Position numbers and translations under genes: made by a program
Notes under the pieces: model-generated
What the model was told of the DNA's origin: nothing
Databases searched by the model: none
Seen by the model: only the letters and a program-made list of their open reading frames with translations
Shown here: piece after piece, positions 17,686 to 26,272 of the stretch
Position numbering within the stretch: position 1 is the first letter of the stretch
Layout of the letters: each line of letters opens with the position of its first letter
NCBI GenBank assembly: GCA_016212515.1
Contig: JACRFZ010000043.1
Span: 46,043-110,042, forward strand
DNA: 64,000 nucleotides
Source: Candidatus Melainabacteria bacterium
GTDB taxonomy: Bacteria; Cyanobacteriota; Vampirovibrionia; Obscuribacterales; Obscuribacteraceae
Reading direction: 5' to 3'

Positions 17686-18321
17686 ATGAGTAAGTTAGAG
17701 AGCGCCTATATCAAGTCGTCGTGCACTGTGTTGAGCATTGCTCTTGTCTGTGCTGTATTGGCTGCCGAAAGGTTGAGCCGGATGCCGGTGCGGGTTGTTG
17801 GTTTGCCTCCTCGGCACCAGGCGCTGCAAAAGCTTGACTCTCAGGCACAGCCGCAAGAGCCGGAGCGAGCTGTATTTATGCGTGAGTGCCCGGAGCATAG
17901 TGATGTGCTTGCTTCAATAGCAGGCGAAAGAGACCTTCTAAGAGAAACCGCAGCGGCCCTTGAACAGTCGCGCGGACAGGAATACTCTTTGCGATTGGCG
18001 GCTCTGGAGGGCAAGTTGTCCTCCTGGCAGGAGCAGAACCAACAACTTATGGGGAACTGTGATTTGTTACTAGGAGCCAGTGGTAATTCCGTCTTCCCGG
18101 AGATCCCGCTTTCACTGGAAAATCTGACCATGGGCGGCGATTGGCTGAAAATGGCAATGGAAGCTCAAAAGAACGGGAGACTGCGTGAAAGCAGGCTCTA
18201 TATCAAGGCCGCGAAGCAAGCCTTGAATCAGGCGGAGAAGGTGCTCGCTAAAAAGGTTAGACTGAATAGACGCTCAGCCCTAATCAAGCCGCCGCACTAT
18301 CTAAAGTCGATTGCGAATTAG
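17686..18321 (+). CDS. Small single-pass protein with coiled coil, hypothetical, 211 aa
   Basis: The frame is open from 17581, but ATG 17686 gives a clean N-terminus: a hydrophobic segment at about residues 11-28, then an extracytoplasmic region. Residues 75-130 are rich in Glu, Leu and Gln in heptad-like spacing, suggesting a coiled coil, and the C-terminal 60 residues are a basic helix, KNGRLRESRLYIKAAKQALNQAEK, resembling a single TPR-like helix pair. I do not recognise the family. No operon partner is evident; the next gene runs the other way. Confidence 0.6.
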   Translation: MSKLESAYIKSSCTVLSIALVCAVLAAERLSRMPVRVVGLPPRHQALQKLDSQAQPQEPERAVFMRECPEHSDVLASIAGERDLLRETAAALEQSRGQEYSLRLAALEGKLSSWQEQNQQLMGNCDLLLGASGNSVFPEIPLSLENLTMGGDWLKMAMEAQKNGRLRESRLYIKAAKQALNQAEKVLAKKVRLNRRSALIKPPHYLKSIAN

Positions 18322-18348
18322 AGCCCATCCTCAAGATATTTCCGCTCT

Positions 18349-18579
18349 CTAGTATCGCAAGAGGCATATGAGTTTTTCCGGATGACGAAAAAAATATTCG
18401 GCCAGGCCAAAGAGACCCACGGGCTGTTCGATGCCGTAGTGGTGCGTGCGAGCATACCACTGCTGAACCACTATCAAGGCTAAGGCCCATAGAAGCACCC
18501 ATAGTAGTGTGCCTGTTCCCGTATCTTCTCCAGTGTCTAGTTCCCGTCCCTCGCGGTTGTTTTCTTTTCTTGTGTACAT
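18349..18579 (-). CDS. Small membrane protein, hypothetical, 76 aa
   Basis: A polar Lys/Glu/Asp/Thr-rich N-terminus of about 25 residues is followed by one clear membrane segment, LLWVLLWALALIVVQQWYA, and a short soluble tail. AGGT lies eight bases before the ATG on this strand. There is no recognisable family. It is convergent with the coiled-coil gene. Support is only the ribosome site and the sensible membrane topology, so it may be a chance frame. Confidence 0.45.
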   Translation of the reverse strand: MYTRKENNREGRELDTGEDTGTGTLLWVLLWALALIVVQQWYARTHHYGIEQPVGLFGLAEYFFRHPEKLICLLRY

Positions 18580-18809
18580 GCTACTTACCTGCGTTATTGT
18601 GCGTGATTGTACGCTTTTGTCTTCATTAGACGATCAGGGCGCAGGATTAAGCGAGGTAGTGCCACAGTTTTCCAACTGTTCAACCCTATGCGTCAGTCGG
18701 CGCTATTGAAGATCTGGCACCGGCAGACGACACAAGTGCTGAGGCAGGCAAGAACACAGAGTGCTCCCAGATGGTAAAGTTACGCTGAAGCTCTAGCCCG
18801 ATGTGCTTT

Positions 18810-19268
18810 CTACTGACTTAGCTTTTGTTCGAGCAGCTTTTTAATTTCAGGACTGGGATTACCGAACCAGGTGGTTCTCGGTGCTGGTGCTTGTTTGCCG
18901 GGCGGAACATCCTCCAGGACGTAGCGCATCCCCCAGGCTTTCTTGAGATCTTTACTGAAAGCTACGGCGAACTGGTGGTTGCCGCAGTTGTGGGGCTCGC
19001 ACATCCAGCCGACAATAAAGGTGCCGCCCGCCCCTCTAATTTCTTCGCAAGGGCTGCTCACTCCCTCACCCTTCTTTATCCAGCCGGGAATATTTTTACT
19101 GCCGACAAAGAGGGTATTCCATGCCGGCTTGTACTGTGCTTTTGAAACCAGGTCATAGACAGTTTCTTTCATTTCTCTGGCGGAGGCGACGCCGCTCAAA
19201 CACAGAATCGAGATCGTGGTGAGTGCAAGGACTAATAATCCGACTGGTTTATTGGCAGATGTTTTCAC
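18810..19268 (-). CDS. Periplasmic Ivy-like lysozyme inhibitor, 152 aa
   Basis: Starting at GTG 19268 (CGAGG just upstream) the protein opens with a textbook signal peptide, a basic tip, a hydrophobic core LLVLALTTISILCLSG and an Ala-Ser-Ala cleavage site. The mature part aligns by eye to Ivy: WNTLFVG...PGWIKKGEGVSSP, then MCEPHNCGNHQFAVAFS near residue 90, which matches the CKPHDC loop that plugs the lysozyme active site, then a tryptophan segment TTWFGNPSPEIKKLL. Ivy proteins act in the periplasm and block c-type lysozyme. The longer frame to 19328 lacks a ribosome site. It stands alone. Confidence 0.78.
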   Translation of the reverse strand: MKTSANKPVGLLVLALTTISILCLSGVASAREMKETVYDLVSKAQYKPAWNTLFVGSKNIPGWIKKGEGVSSPCEEIRGAGGTFIVGWMCEPHNCGNHQFAVAFSKDLKKAWGMRYVLEDVPPGKQAPAPRTTWFGNPSPEIKKLLEQKLSQ

Positions 19269-19813
19269 GGCAACCTCGTGGGCGAATATGTCTGATTTGA
19301 CGATGCTGCCATAATCTAGCACAGACACCGGGAGATTCCGCCAATCAACTAGTTTGCCGCCTTTGAGAGTAGACTTATCGACCTATAAACATCTGGGTGC
19401 TGGTGTCTCTTTTAAACAAGCAGTCGAATGTAACAATAGTGATTTTGCGAAATATTACATCAGGGTTTTCAGTCTTTTTGAGATTTGAAACCGTTGCAGC
19501 ATAAGCCTTTTGGCTGTCAAACAGATTTAATTTGCGGCTTTACATGAGTTTAGCGCTTTTGGGAAGATTTTTCGCAGGACATACCGGCGGTCTGGAGGTC
19601 GGTTATTTTCGGCACGGGTTTCCAAATTGCAGGCGAAACACCTTTGGATAGAGCGCTGGTAAAATGGTGATTCGAGGCTCTATTTCATTCAATTGGTTTT
19701 TCCTTCAATCCTTTTTTCAATCCTTCAATCTTTCAATCCTTCAATTCTTCACACAAACAAACACTCACTCGCCCACACACACTCTCGCTCTTTCTCTTTC
19801 AGGAATAATTGTT
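19269..19813. other. Intergenic region between divergent genes
   Basis: About 545 bases between the divergent Ivy-like gene and the first AAA ATPase gene. The part 19330-19660 is AT-richer than the neighbourhood and presumably holds both promoters, but I see no convincing -35/-10 pair. The part 19680-19800 is low-complexity pyrimidine-rich sequence with short tandem repeats. No RNA gene or conserved ORF is evident; the open frame through the repeats is treated as untranslated. Confidence 0.5.
19702..19749 (+). repeat. Short tandem repeat of TTCAATC units
   Basis: Five imperfect copies of a seven- to eight-base unit (TTCAATC or TTCAATT with one or two C/T bases between) lie in a row, followed by a CA/CT-rich stretch to about 19800. 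The tract ends just before the ribosome site AGGA (19801-19804) of the ATPase gene. Such repeats can change length by slippage and could alter transcription or translation of the downstream gene. Confidence 0.75.
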
Positions 19814-20989
19814 TTGCCTATCACCAGGTTGCATGTTGCGGGTTACCGCTCTATACGCAGCATCTATCTTGATTTAAAGCCCGTCAATGTAGTGCTTGGT
19901 GCAAACGGTACAGGCAAGAGCAATCTTTATCGCTCCCTTTATCTGCTCTGGTCGGCCGCGGCCGGTAACCTGGCTGGTGCCATCGCCGATGAAGGCGGTA
20001 TGCCTTCCATCTTGTCGGCCGGCAGTTTGCGTAAGCCCGGACAAAAGAGCGTGACGCTCTCTGTGGATATCGATGATCTGAGCTATCAAATTGTAATTGG
20101 TCTGGTGCCTTTGAGTGATCGCATCGGCGATGAGCTGATGGGTTACTTTCAAAAAGATCCTGATATAAAAGTTGAAAAGGTAAATGTCGATTATCGCGGC
20201 AAACAAATTTCGCTACTGGCAAGAAAACGCGGCTATATCTCCGCCCGCAATATGGACGGAAGACCCATAGAGTATCCTCTGGTGGTGGCTCATTGTGAGT
20301 CGGTGCTGACGGGTTTGCGGGAGCCGCACTTGTTTCCCGACCTATCCAAGTTGCGAAGCGAGATATTGAGCTGGCGTTTCTATCATAACTTCCGCACGGA
20401 TTTTCATTCGCCTCTGCGCCGACCGCAGGTACCGGTCTTCACACCCGTACTCAGTCATGATGGTCGCGATCTGGCTTCGGCGCTTGCCACCATCGTCGCC
20501 GTCGAAGGTGCTGCTGCAATCAATGAAGCCGTCAGCGATGCCTTCCCCGATTCCACCATTGGTTTCGAAGCCGACGATGATGTTCTTGCGCTTACTATGA
20601 AAATGCCCGGGTTGAATCGTTCCTTCTCGGCTCTGGAATTATCCGATGGTACCTTGCAGTATCTTTGTTTGATTGCTGCTTTGCTGTCGCCTCGGCCGGC
20701 ATCTTTTCTGGCCTTGAACGAACCGGAAACCAGCATTCATCCAAGCTTGTACGAGGCTATGGCCCGCCTCATCGTGGCTGCCGGCAGGAAATCACAGCTT
20801 TGGGTAACTACCCATAGTGAGCAATTAGCTCGCTATATCGAGAAGGCTGCCGGCATTAAAGCGATTGAGCTTGAAAAGTTAAATGGCGCCACTTGTGTGG
20901 TGGGTGCCAAGCTCTCTCCGGAAAGTGAAGAGGAAGAGGACTACGATGATGATGACGATGACCGCTCCGATTCTTCAGGCGCAGGCTAA
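19814..20989 (+). CDS. AAA (RecF/SMC-like) ATPase, first of a tandem pair, 391 aa
   Basis: TTG 19814, with AGGA nine bases upstream, aligns exactly with the start of the second copy, so I prefer it to the longer frame that reads through repeats. Walker A is GANGTGKSN near residue 33. The ABC-like signature ELSDGTLQYLCLIAALL is near 275, Walker B FLALNEPETSIHPSL near 300, and the sensor histidine is in WVTTHSEQLA. No TOPRIM or nuclease domain follows, so it resembles stand-alone COG4637-type ATPases rather than OLD nucleases. The C-terminus is an acidic tail of Glu and Asp. Twelve bases separate it from its paralogue. Function unknown; partner or defence roles are possible. Confidence 0.85.
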   Translation: MPITRLHVAGYRSIRSIYLDLKPVNVVLGANGTGKSNLYRSLYLLWSAAAGNLAGAIADEGGMPSILSAGSLRKPGQKSVTLSVDIDDLSYQIVIGLVPLSDRIGDELMGYFQKDPDIKVEKVNVDYRGKQISLLARKRGYISARNMDGRPIEYPLVVAHCESVLTGLREPHLFPDLSKLRSEILSWRFYHNFRTDFHSPLRRPQVPVFTPVLSHDGRDLASALATIVAVEGAAAINEAVSDAFPDSTIGFEADDDVLALTMKMPGLNRSFSALELSDGTLQYLCLIAALLSPRPASFLALNEPETSIHPSLYEAMARLIVAAGRKSQLWVTTHSEQLARYIEKAAGIKAIELEKLNGATCVVGAKLSPESEEEEDYDDDDDDRSDSSGAG

Positions 20990-21000
20990 GGGAGGTTTTT

Positions 21001-22119
21001 ATGGCGCTGACGGATTTCGCTGTGGAGAACTACCGTTCCATAAGGGATGTCTGGCTCAAATTGCAGCCTGTGAATGTGATTATTGGTCCAAATGGTAGCG
21101 GCAAGAGTAATCTATACCGGGCTATCTATCTTGTTTCCTGTGCGGCACGGGGGCAGTTTGCCTCTGCCCTGGCCGAAGAGGGCGGTATCCAGTCGGTGCT
21201 CTTTGCCGGACCTCGCAAAGAACCTGGTAAGCGAGGGACCTTTAAACTTTCGGTGCGCGTCGGCAAGTTTGAGTACAACTTGGAATGCGGTGTTTGCGGA
21301 GACGTCGTCAAACCGGGATTCTTCGCCGGTGATCCTGAGATAAAGAAAGAAGAAGTCTTCATCGTAGAAAACGGCGAACGACATGGCTTGCTCGAGCGAC
21401 GTCGGCGCTCTATCTGGGCGCGCAACGCCGCCGGCAAGCAGGTCGACTACACGGTGCAGGTGCCTGATAACGAGTCCATTTTAACGGGCTTGAACGATCC
21501 GCTCAATTTCCCGCAACTTTCTATTTTGAAAGAAGAATTTCTGAGCTGGCGCTTTTATCATCATTTTAGAACTGATGAAGAGTCCCCCTTGCGCATGCCG
21601 CGGGTGGGGGTGATGACGCCGGCGCTGTCCGACGATGCCCATGACCTGGCGGCAGTGCTAGCAACTATTCTGGAGGCAGGCAAGAGCGAGGTTTTGCTGG
21701 AAAGGCTGGCGGAGGCTTTTCCGGGGGCCGATCTGGATGTGCGCCATAGCAATTCAGGCTTGAAACTTTCAATGCGCTTTCCTGAGTTCGCGCGTGCTTT
21801 TGAAGCACGGGAATTGTCCGATGGAACATTGCAGTATCTCTGCTTATTGGCCGCACTCTTGCCGCTCAAACCGGCGCCTCTGATTGCCCTGAACGAACCC
21901 GAAACAAGTTTGCATCCACGCCTGATAGAGCCTTTAGCGCAACTGATTGTGGATGCTTCCAGCCAGTCTCAAATCTGGGTCACTACTCATAGCCGTGAAC
22001 TGGCGGATGCCATATTGGATAAGAGCGGTTACGACCATTTGGAACTGAAGAAAGAAAAAGGCGAAACCAAACTGGTTGGTGTCGGTTTGGGCGGCTACCT
22101 CGAAAAAGATGAGGAGTAG
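21001..22119 (+). CDS. AAA (RecF/SMC-like) ATPase, second of a tandem pair, 372 aa
   Basis: Paralogue of the preceding gene along its whole length: ALTDFAVENYRSIRDVWLKL, Walker A GPNGSGKSN, a middle region with LSWRFYHHFRTD in both copies, signature ARELSDGTLQYLCLLAALL, Walker B LIALNEPETSLHPRL and WVTTHSRELA. It lacks the acidic tail of copy one. GGGAGG precedes the ATG. The two proteins may form a heterodimer, since ATPases of this class close their sites between two heads; that is inference. Its 3' end overlaps the convergent pilus-operon gene by 25 bases. Confidence 0.87.
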   Translation: MALTDFAVENYRSIRDVWLKLQPVNVIIGPNGSGKSNLYRAIYLVSCAARGQFASALAEEGGIQSVLFAGPRKEPGKRGTFKLSVRVGKFEYNLECGVCGDVVKPGFFAGDPEIKKEEVFIVENGERHGLLERRRRSIWARNAAGKQVDYTVQVPDNESILTGLNDPLNFPQLSILKEEFLSWRFYHHFRTDEESPLRMPRVGVMTPALSDDAHDLAAVLATILEAGKSEVLLERLAEAFPGADLDVRHSNSGLKLSMRFPEFARAFEARELSDGTLQYLCLLAALLPLKPAPLIALNEPETSLHPRLIEPLAQLIVDASSQSQIWVTTHSRELADAILDKSGYDHLELKKEKGETKLVGVGLGGYLEKDEE

Positions 22120-22691
22120 CGGCTCTGTACTTCTTGCAGTAGTTCCCTGGTGTAGCCCCAGCGCCTGAAGAAGCTATGCCAGTAGTCATCTGTCTGACCG
22201 GCTTCGCTTGATGCTCCGGCTGCGCTTGTGGCGGCGGCAGTATCAGCCCTTGTTGTTTCGAAGCTGTCTATGGCTTGGCTCGCTGCCTTCAAGGTGGCAT
22301 CGAGCCCGTCATTACTCAATAGTTGCGCCAGTCGACAATTCCGCTCGCTCACCGCCTGTGATGCCAGCGCTTGTTCGGACTTGCCGCTATTTTTGTGCTG
22401 AATGGAAGCAGTGGCCGACATGATTATGTTCTTCACAATCAAATCGTGGCTGACAGCCGGGTGCTCTTGCACGGCTTGCTTCAAGGCTTTGAGAAAGTCG
22501 CCGCTCAAGTCTATTTGACTGGTGGAAAGGGCCGCCATAAAGCCCCGGGCAGCAAGATCGCTTGCCAGAAGTTCCTTCATTGTGGCGAGCATTTCTTCGG
22601 TGCTGACTGCCGGGGGGGTGCTGTTTTGCGCCTCCGTCCATTTCTCGAGAACGCGCATGGAGTCTGAGATGGACTGTTGAATGGTTTGCAT
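22095..22691 (-). CDS. Hypothetical soluble protein at the end of the pil operon, 198 aa
   Basis: Mostly helical and Ala/Ser/Gln-rich, no signal peptide or membrane segment. The C-terminal 30 residues, WHSFFRRWGYTRELLQEVQ, are more ordered and aromatic than the rest. It starts 12 bases after the pilP-like gene, so it is probably co-transcribed with pilM/N-O-P. I do not recognise the family. The 3' end overlaps the convergent ATPase gene by 25 bases. A pilus-assembly accessory role is suggested only by position. Confidence 0.65.
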   Translation of the reverse strand: MQTIQQSISDSMRVLEKWTEAQNSTPPAVSTEEMLATMKELLASDLAARGFMAALSTSQIDLSGDFLKALKQAVQEHPAVSHDLIVKNIIMSATASIQHKNSGKSEQALASQAVSERNCRLAQLLSNDGLDATLKAASQAIDSFETTRADTAAATSAAGASSEAGQTDDYWHSFFRRWGYTRELLQEVQSRYSSSFSR

Positions 22692-22703
22692 AGTTGTCCC
22701 TGT

Positions 22704-23633
22704 CTAGCGGATTGAAGGCAGATCAAGCTCTTCCATCTGTCCGTGTTCTTCCATTACGGCTTTCTCGTCTCTGGCTGAGACGGAGACCAGATGGGCGGTG
22801 CCGAAACTCTCTCCCGGCGCGAGGGTGATTTGTTCGGGCCAGTGGTTGGCCCGCCTGACCAGCGGATCTTTCACCTGAAAGATGGCCTTATCGCCGATGA
22901 TGCCGCTCAATCTCAGGTATCTGAGCACCGAAGGTTTCTCCGGCGGCATGGGCAGATCGGAAAGGGCAAGACCACTGGACAGCCCGCCGCCTGGCAGACC
23001 ACCGGGCAGGGGCGGCGGCATATAGCCATTGTGGGGACCGGGCATGGCGCCCAGGTCTTGTTCGAGACCGCTGCCCGTGGGGGGCGGCGGTACCAGTTCC
23101 AGTTGGGGTACGTTCTTGCCTGGTATTGCGGTCTTAACGAGCTTGCCGTTTTTATCTTTTACCGTTGGCTGGGTCTCGGCGCCTGCCGGTAGACGGGGAA
23201 AGGACTGCAACTGCCCTAAGGGCTCGAAAGGATCTCTTATTCCCAGGGTGGCTCTTGCGGATTGCCGCGCCGACTCTATACTGGTGACGGTCTCCGGACC
23301 TCTCACTTCAGTTTGAGCAATTTGCTCCGGTTTCCGACCGACCATACCGTCAGCACTGGCCACTGCCAGGGCCGGCACCAGTTCCGCCGGTGTGGCCTGG
23401 GCTCTAAGGGAAGTGTCCGATTTGTCCCCGAAATTGCCTGGCAGTCGACTCTGTACCTTCCTGGCAGTAGTCGGCAACGGTTGGGCGAGCGGATCAGGCT
23501 CTGCTTGCTGACCGCCGAGGTTGTTACTCCAGGCATAGGTAGCGCCTATGAGAATACAGCCAATTGCCAATATGAGAACGAGACGCATTTTGAAAAACAC
23601 TTTGGAAGATTCGGACTGCCTTGTATTTATCAT
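22704..23633 (-). CDS. PilP-like type IV pilus inner-membrane protein, 309 aa
   Basis: One membrane segment near residues 16-36 anchors a long extracytoplasmic chain. Residues 40-220 are low-complexity with Pro/Gly-rich spans. The C-terminal 75 residues form a small beta domain, LRLSGIIGDKAIFQVKD ... ITLAPGESFGTAHLVSV, which has the pattern of the PilP/GspC homology region that touches the secretin. It follows pilO, the canonical order, which is the main support. It is longer than usual PilP and lacks an obvious lipobox; the anchor is a transmembrane helix instead. Sequence identity to known PilP would be low. Confidence 0.65.
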   Translation of the reverse strand: MINTRQSESSKVFFKMRLVLILAIGCILIGATYAWSNNLGGQQAEPDPLAQPLPTTARKVQSRLPGNFGDKSDTSLRAQATPAELVPALAVASADGMVGRKPEQIAQTEVRGPETVTSIESARQSARATLGIRDPFEPLGQLQSFPRLPAGAETQPTVKDKNGKLVKTAIPGKNVPQLELVPPPPTGSGLEQDLGAMPGPHNGYMPPPLPGGLPGGGLSSGLALSDLPMPPEKPSVLRYLRLSGIIGDKAIFQVKDPLVRRANHWPEQITLAPGESFGTAHLVSVSARDEKAVMEEHGQMEELDLPSIR

Positions 23634-23643
23634 GCCCTAATTC

Positions 23644-24384
23644 TCAGGGAAGGTAGTAAATGTTGAGCATAAAACTGAGCACAGGCTGACTTAATTTCAA
23701 CTTTTGCGCCTTTTCCCCTGCTGCACTTTTATTTTGACCGTTGGGAGAACTGGCCAGGGCGATGGAGAGGGAATTGACGGAGAGCACTCGCTGGTAGGCC
23801 TCCATCCGTTTCATGAAGTCTATCAGGCTGTTGTAATCGCCGGTTATATAAACCCTGCGACTGAGCTGCTTGACGCCCATATTGTTTTGTTCGGGCCCTT
23901 TGTTCTCGTCCTTGGCTTTGTTCGGTCCCGTCCCTTGCACCTGATTGGACAAGTTTTGCAAAGGAGCAGGCAGGTTTACTTTGCGGTCTTTCACCCCGGC
24001 GGCCTCCAACACTTCCAGGTCGGCACCGTCGGCGGGTGTTTGATTATTGCCGCCCTTCTCTTCTTGTTTTTCCACGCTGATTATGTCCACCCTGGAGGCC
24101 AGTGCCATGCGTTCCAGGTCAAGCAAGAGCAGGTCCAGGTAGGGTGCGTGGGGGACTTCGTTGCGAAGGCTGTTTATGTCTTCCTGCAGTGCTTTGTGGC
24201 TGGCATCGGCGGAGGCTTTGTCAGTCAGCTTGCCTTTCACTTCTTGCAATTCGAGTTCTTGTTTGGTCAGCTCTTCATGTTCGTGCTGACTATCTAAAAA
24301 TGCCGGATAGGTCAGGGCCAGAGCCCCAGTGGCGGAAACTGCCAGGGGACCAAAGACAATCAGCATTCTGGTGCGGCGGTTCAT
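23644..24384 (-). CDS. pilO: PilO-like type IV pilus alignment protein, 246 aa
   Basis: An N-terminal membrane segment (about residues 7-27) is followed by a long coiled coil (28-85) and a mixed alpha/beta C-terminal domain, the PilO layout. VYITGDYNSLIDFMKRMEAYQRVLSVNSLSI is the typical PilO ferredoxin-like segment (quoted in part: GDYNSLIDFMKRME). The family joins PilN at the inner membrane and links the cytoplasmic PilM ring to PilP and the secretin. A polar insert of about 45 residues lies in the middle. Its ATG overlaps the pilM/N stop by four bases. Confidence 0.85.
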   Translation of the reverse strand: MNRRTRMLIVFGPLAVSATGALALTYPAFLDSQHEHEELTKQELELQEVKGKLTDKASADASHKALQEDINSLRNEVPHAPYLDLLLLDLERMALASRVDIISVEKQEEKGGNNQTPADGADLEVLEAAGVKDRKVNLPAPLQNLSNQVQGTGPNKAKDENKGPEQNNMGVKQLSRRVYITGDYNSLIDFMKRMEAYQRVLSVNSLSIALASSPNGQNKSAAGEKAQKLKLSQPVLSFMLNIYYLP

Positions 24385-26165
24385 CTGGTCAGACCCCCGC
24401 TTACGCCGGCTGGATTGAGAGCTGTGTGATTGGGGGTTGAGTTGATGGGACTCTTGTCGGTTTTGCTCTCGCTTCGGTTCTCGGAATTGATCTGTGCCTT
24501 CAGGCTGAAGGCTACTATTTCCGGGTGTTTGTCCGGGCGCAAGGCATATTCGATATTCGATTGCGAAACCGTAGGGTGGCTGCCCAGGTTGACTGAAAGG
24601 TTGCCGACGCTGGCAAAGTCCACGGCGGAACCGTCCAATTTCAATTCTCCGTCGCTAATGGTAACTTCGCAGAGCTGGATGCCTTTTGGAGTGTTGTCCC
24701 TTACCACTTCCATCGATCTGGAGAAATGTTTGACGCCCCCCACCAGCTTGGTTAGCAAGGCTTTGCGGCGAGCGAGAATATCATTTTCTTGCCTGGTTTT
24801 CTTTAAGTTGGCGATGTCGCGTTTTCCCTGCACGATGTCCTGGGCCGCCTTTTCTGCGGCCTGCCTGGTGCCGGGAATGTCAAAGGCCGTCAGGTAGAGG
24901 TAGGTGCCGAAAGTTGCCACCATGGCCAGTGCGGCGGCGGCAAGCCCTGGTTTGAACCAGCGCGGCACTTCTTCTCGAAAAATCTCTTCGGCTATGTTCT
25001 GGGTGCGGTTTTCGTCCAGCGACAGGGGAATGCGACCTTCTTTGTTAAGGTCAAGATCGACGGTGATGCTGGGGTTCCAGGTCGGCTCAATGGAGGAACC
25101 TACCAGGGCAGTGAGGATGGGGCGCATGCGAGAAGAGATGAAGCGGTCATCCACGGTCATATCCCGCATGGGGTCGCCCAGTATTGTCTTCATACGCAGC
25201 TTACTGCTGAAATATTCCTGCATATTGGGCAACATGCAACCGGGGCCGGTGAGAAGTACCTGGTCGATTTTTACGTCGCCCACCTGTGACTTGTAAAACT
25301 CAAGGGAGCGCATTACTTCGTCGCCGATGTCACTGAAAATGGTGCGGGCCACTTGTCCCGCTTGTCCCATACGGGCGTCGGTGGGCGTGATGTTGAAGAC
25401 CGGAATTTCAGGCAGCAGTTCCATGGCTTGATCGAAGGAAATGTCCAGGCTGCGTGCCACCGATTCTGTCAGGGCTTCCACCCCCAGGATGATGGAGCGA
25501 CCAAAGAGGGGCATGGCGCTGCGTACGATATTGATGTCTGTGGCATCCTGCCTGATGTTGACCACCATGGAAAGGTGTCCGGAGGAGCCCAGATAGCCGG
25601 CCAGAGCCAGGGCCCGAATTACCGAAAGGGAAGATACTTCCACCCGGCCAAGTTTGACGCCGGCGGCATCGGCCATGCGCCAGTAAGATTCCACTATCGA
25701 ATGTTGGATGGCAGCCAGAATTACATCGACGCGCCTTACGCCGTCCGGGTCTGTACGCTCAGTGGCATTCATCTGGCACCAGTCCAGATTGGCCTCGCTG
25801 ATGGGAAAGGGAACGTGGTTTGTCGCTTCCTGGGTGACCACGTCGGCCAGTTCTTCGGGCGGCATGCCGACCGGTACGGGCATCAAGCGGATCACTACCC
25901 CCTGAGCCGGCACGCAGATATTTACAGAGGGCGACTGACCGCCGGTGGGAACGCCGCTATCTTTTAGGAGATCGGCAACAAGAGCGCCCATGGTGAAGGG
26001 GTCGGTGACCAGTCCTTCGCGCACACAATTGGGTGGAGTGGGTTGACAGGCAAAGTGCGCCACCTCAATGCCGGCCTTGGTCTTCTCAAGGTGAATGAGG
26101 GTGGTGCTGTCGCTGTTTATATCGAGACCGAGGGTGGCCCCTTTCTTTTTGCCGAAGCTAAACAA
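24381..26165 (-). CDS. pilM: PilM-PilN fusion protein of the type IV pilus, 594 aa
   Basis: Residues 1-365 are a PilM/actin-like ATPase: GLDINSDSTTLIHLEK near the N-terminus is the first phosphate loop, and QVLLTGPGCMLPNMQEYF the adenosine loop. About 405-425 is a membrane segment, then a coiled coil and the PilN periplasmic domain (QLCEVTISDGELKLDGSA, repeated strands). In most bacteria PilM and PilN are separate and joined by the short PilN N-terminal tail; here they are one chain, which fixes them 1:1. The start is TTG 26165 with AAGG ten bases upstream. A gap of 107 bases follows pilD, so an internal promoter is possible. Confidence 0.88.
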   Translation of the reverse strand: MFSFGKKKGATLGLDINSDSTTLIHLEKTKAGIEVAHFACQPTPPNCVREGLVTDPFTMGALVADLLKDSGVPTGGQSPSVNICVPAQGVVIRLMPVPVGMPPEELADVVTQEATNHVPFPISEANLDWCQMNATERTDPDGVRRVDVILAAIQHSIVESYWRMADAAGVKLGRVEVSSLSVIRALALAGYLGSSGHLSMVVNIRQDATDINIVRSAMPLFGRSIILGVEALTESVARSLDISFDQAMELLPEIPVFNITPTDARMGQAGQVARTIFSDIGDEVMRSLEFYKSQVGDVKIDQVLLTGPGCMLPNMQEYFSSKLRMKTILGDPMRDMTVDDRFISSRMRPILTALVGSSIEPTWNPSITVDLDLNKEGRIPLSLDENRTQNIAEEIFREEVPRWFKPGLAAAALAMVATFGTYLYLTAFDIPGTRQAAEKAAQDIVQGKRDIANLKKTRQENDILARRKALLTKLVGGVKHFSRSMEVVRDNTPKGIQLCEVTISDGELKLDGSAVDFASVGNLSVNLGSHPTVSQSNIEYALRPDKHPEIVAFSLKAQINSENRSESKTDKSPINSTPNHTALNPAGVSGGLTR

Positions 26166-26272
26166 TCGAATCTTACCTTAACCCGCTACGCCATCCTATT
26201 ATGCCCCTTTTCCACCCCAAAATTGCCTTAAATGCAGGTCGGATGCTCCCATTTGGCATTAAATAAGGCTGC

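Noticed and set aside
18284..18502. 72-codon minus-strand frame overlapping the small membrane protein
   Set aside because: No ribosome site or hydrophobic pattern; the 18349-18579 frame in the same place has both.
19664..19813. N-terminal extension of the first AAA ATPase through the repeat tract
   Set aside because: The paralogue starts at the equivalent of TTG 19814, which has a ribosome site; the extension is low-complexity.
19814..22119. Anti-phage defence system based on the ATPase pair
   Set aside because: No nuclease, toxin, reverse transcriptase or other effector lies beside it, so the label is not supported.
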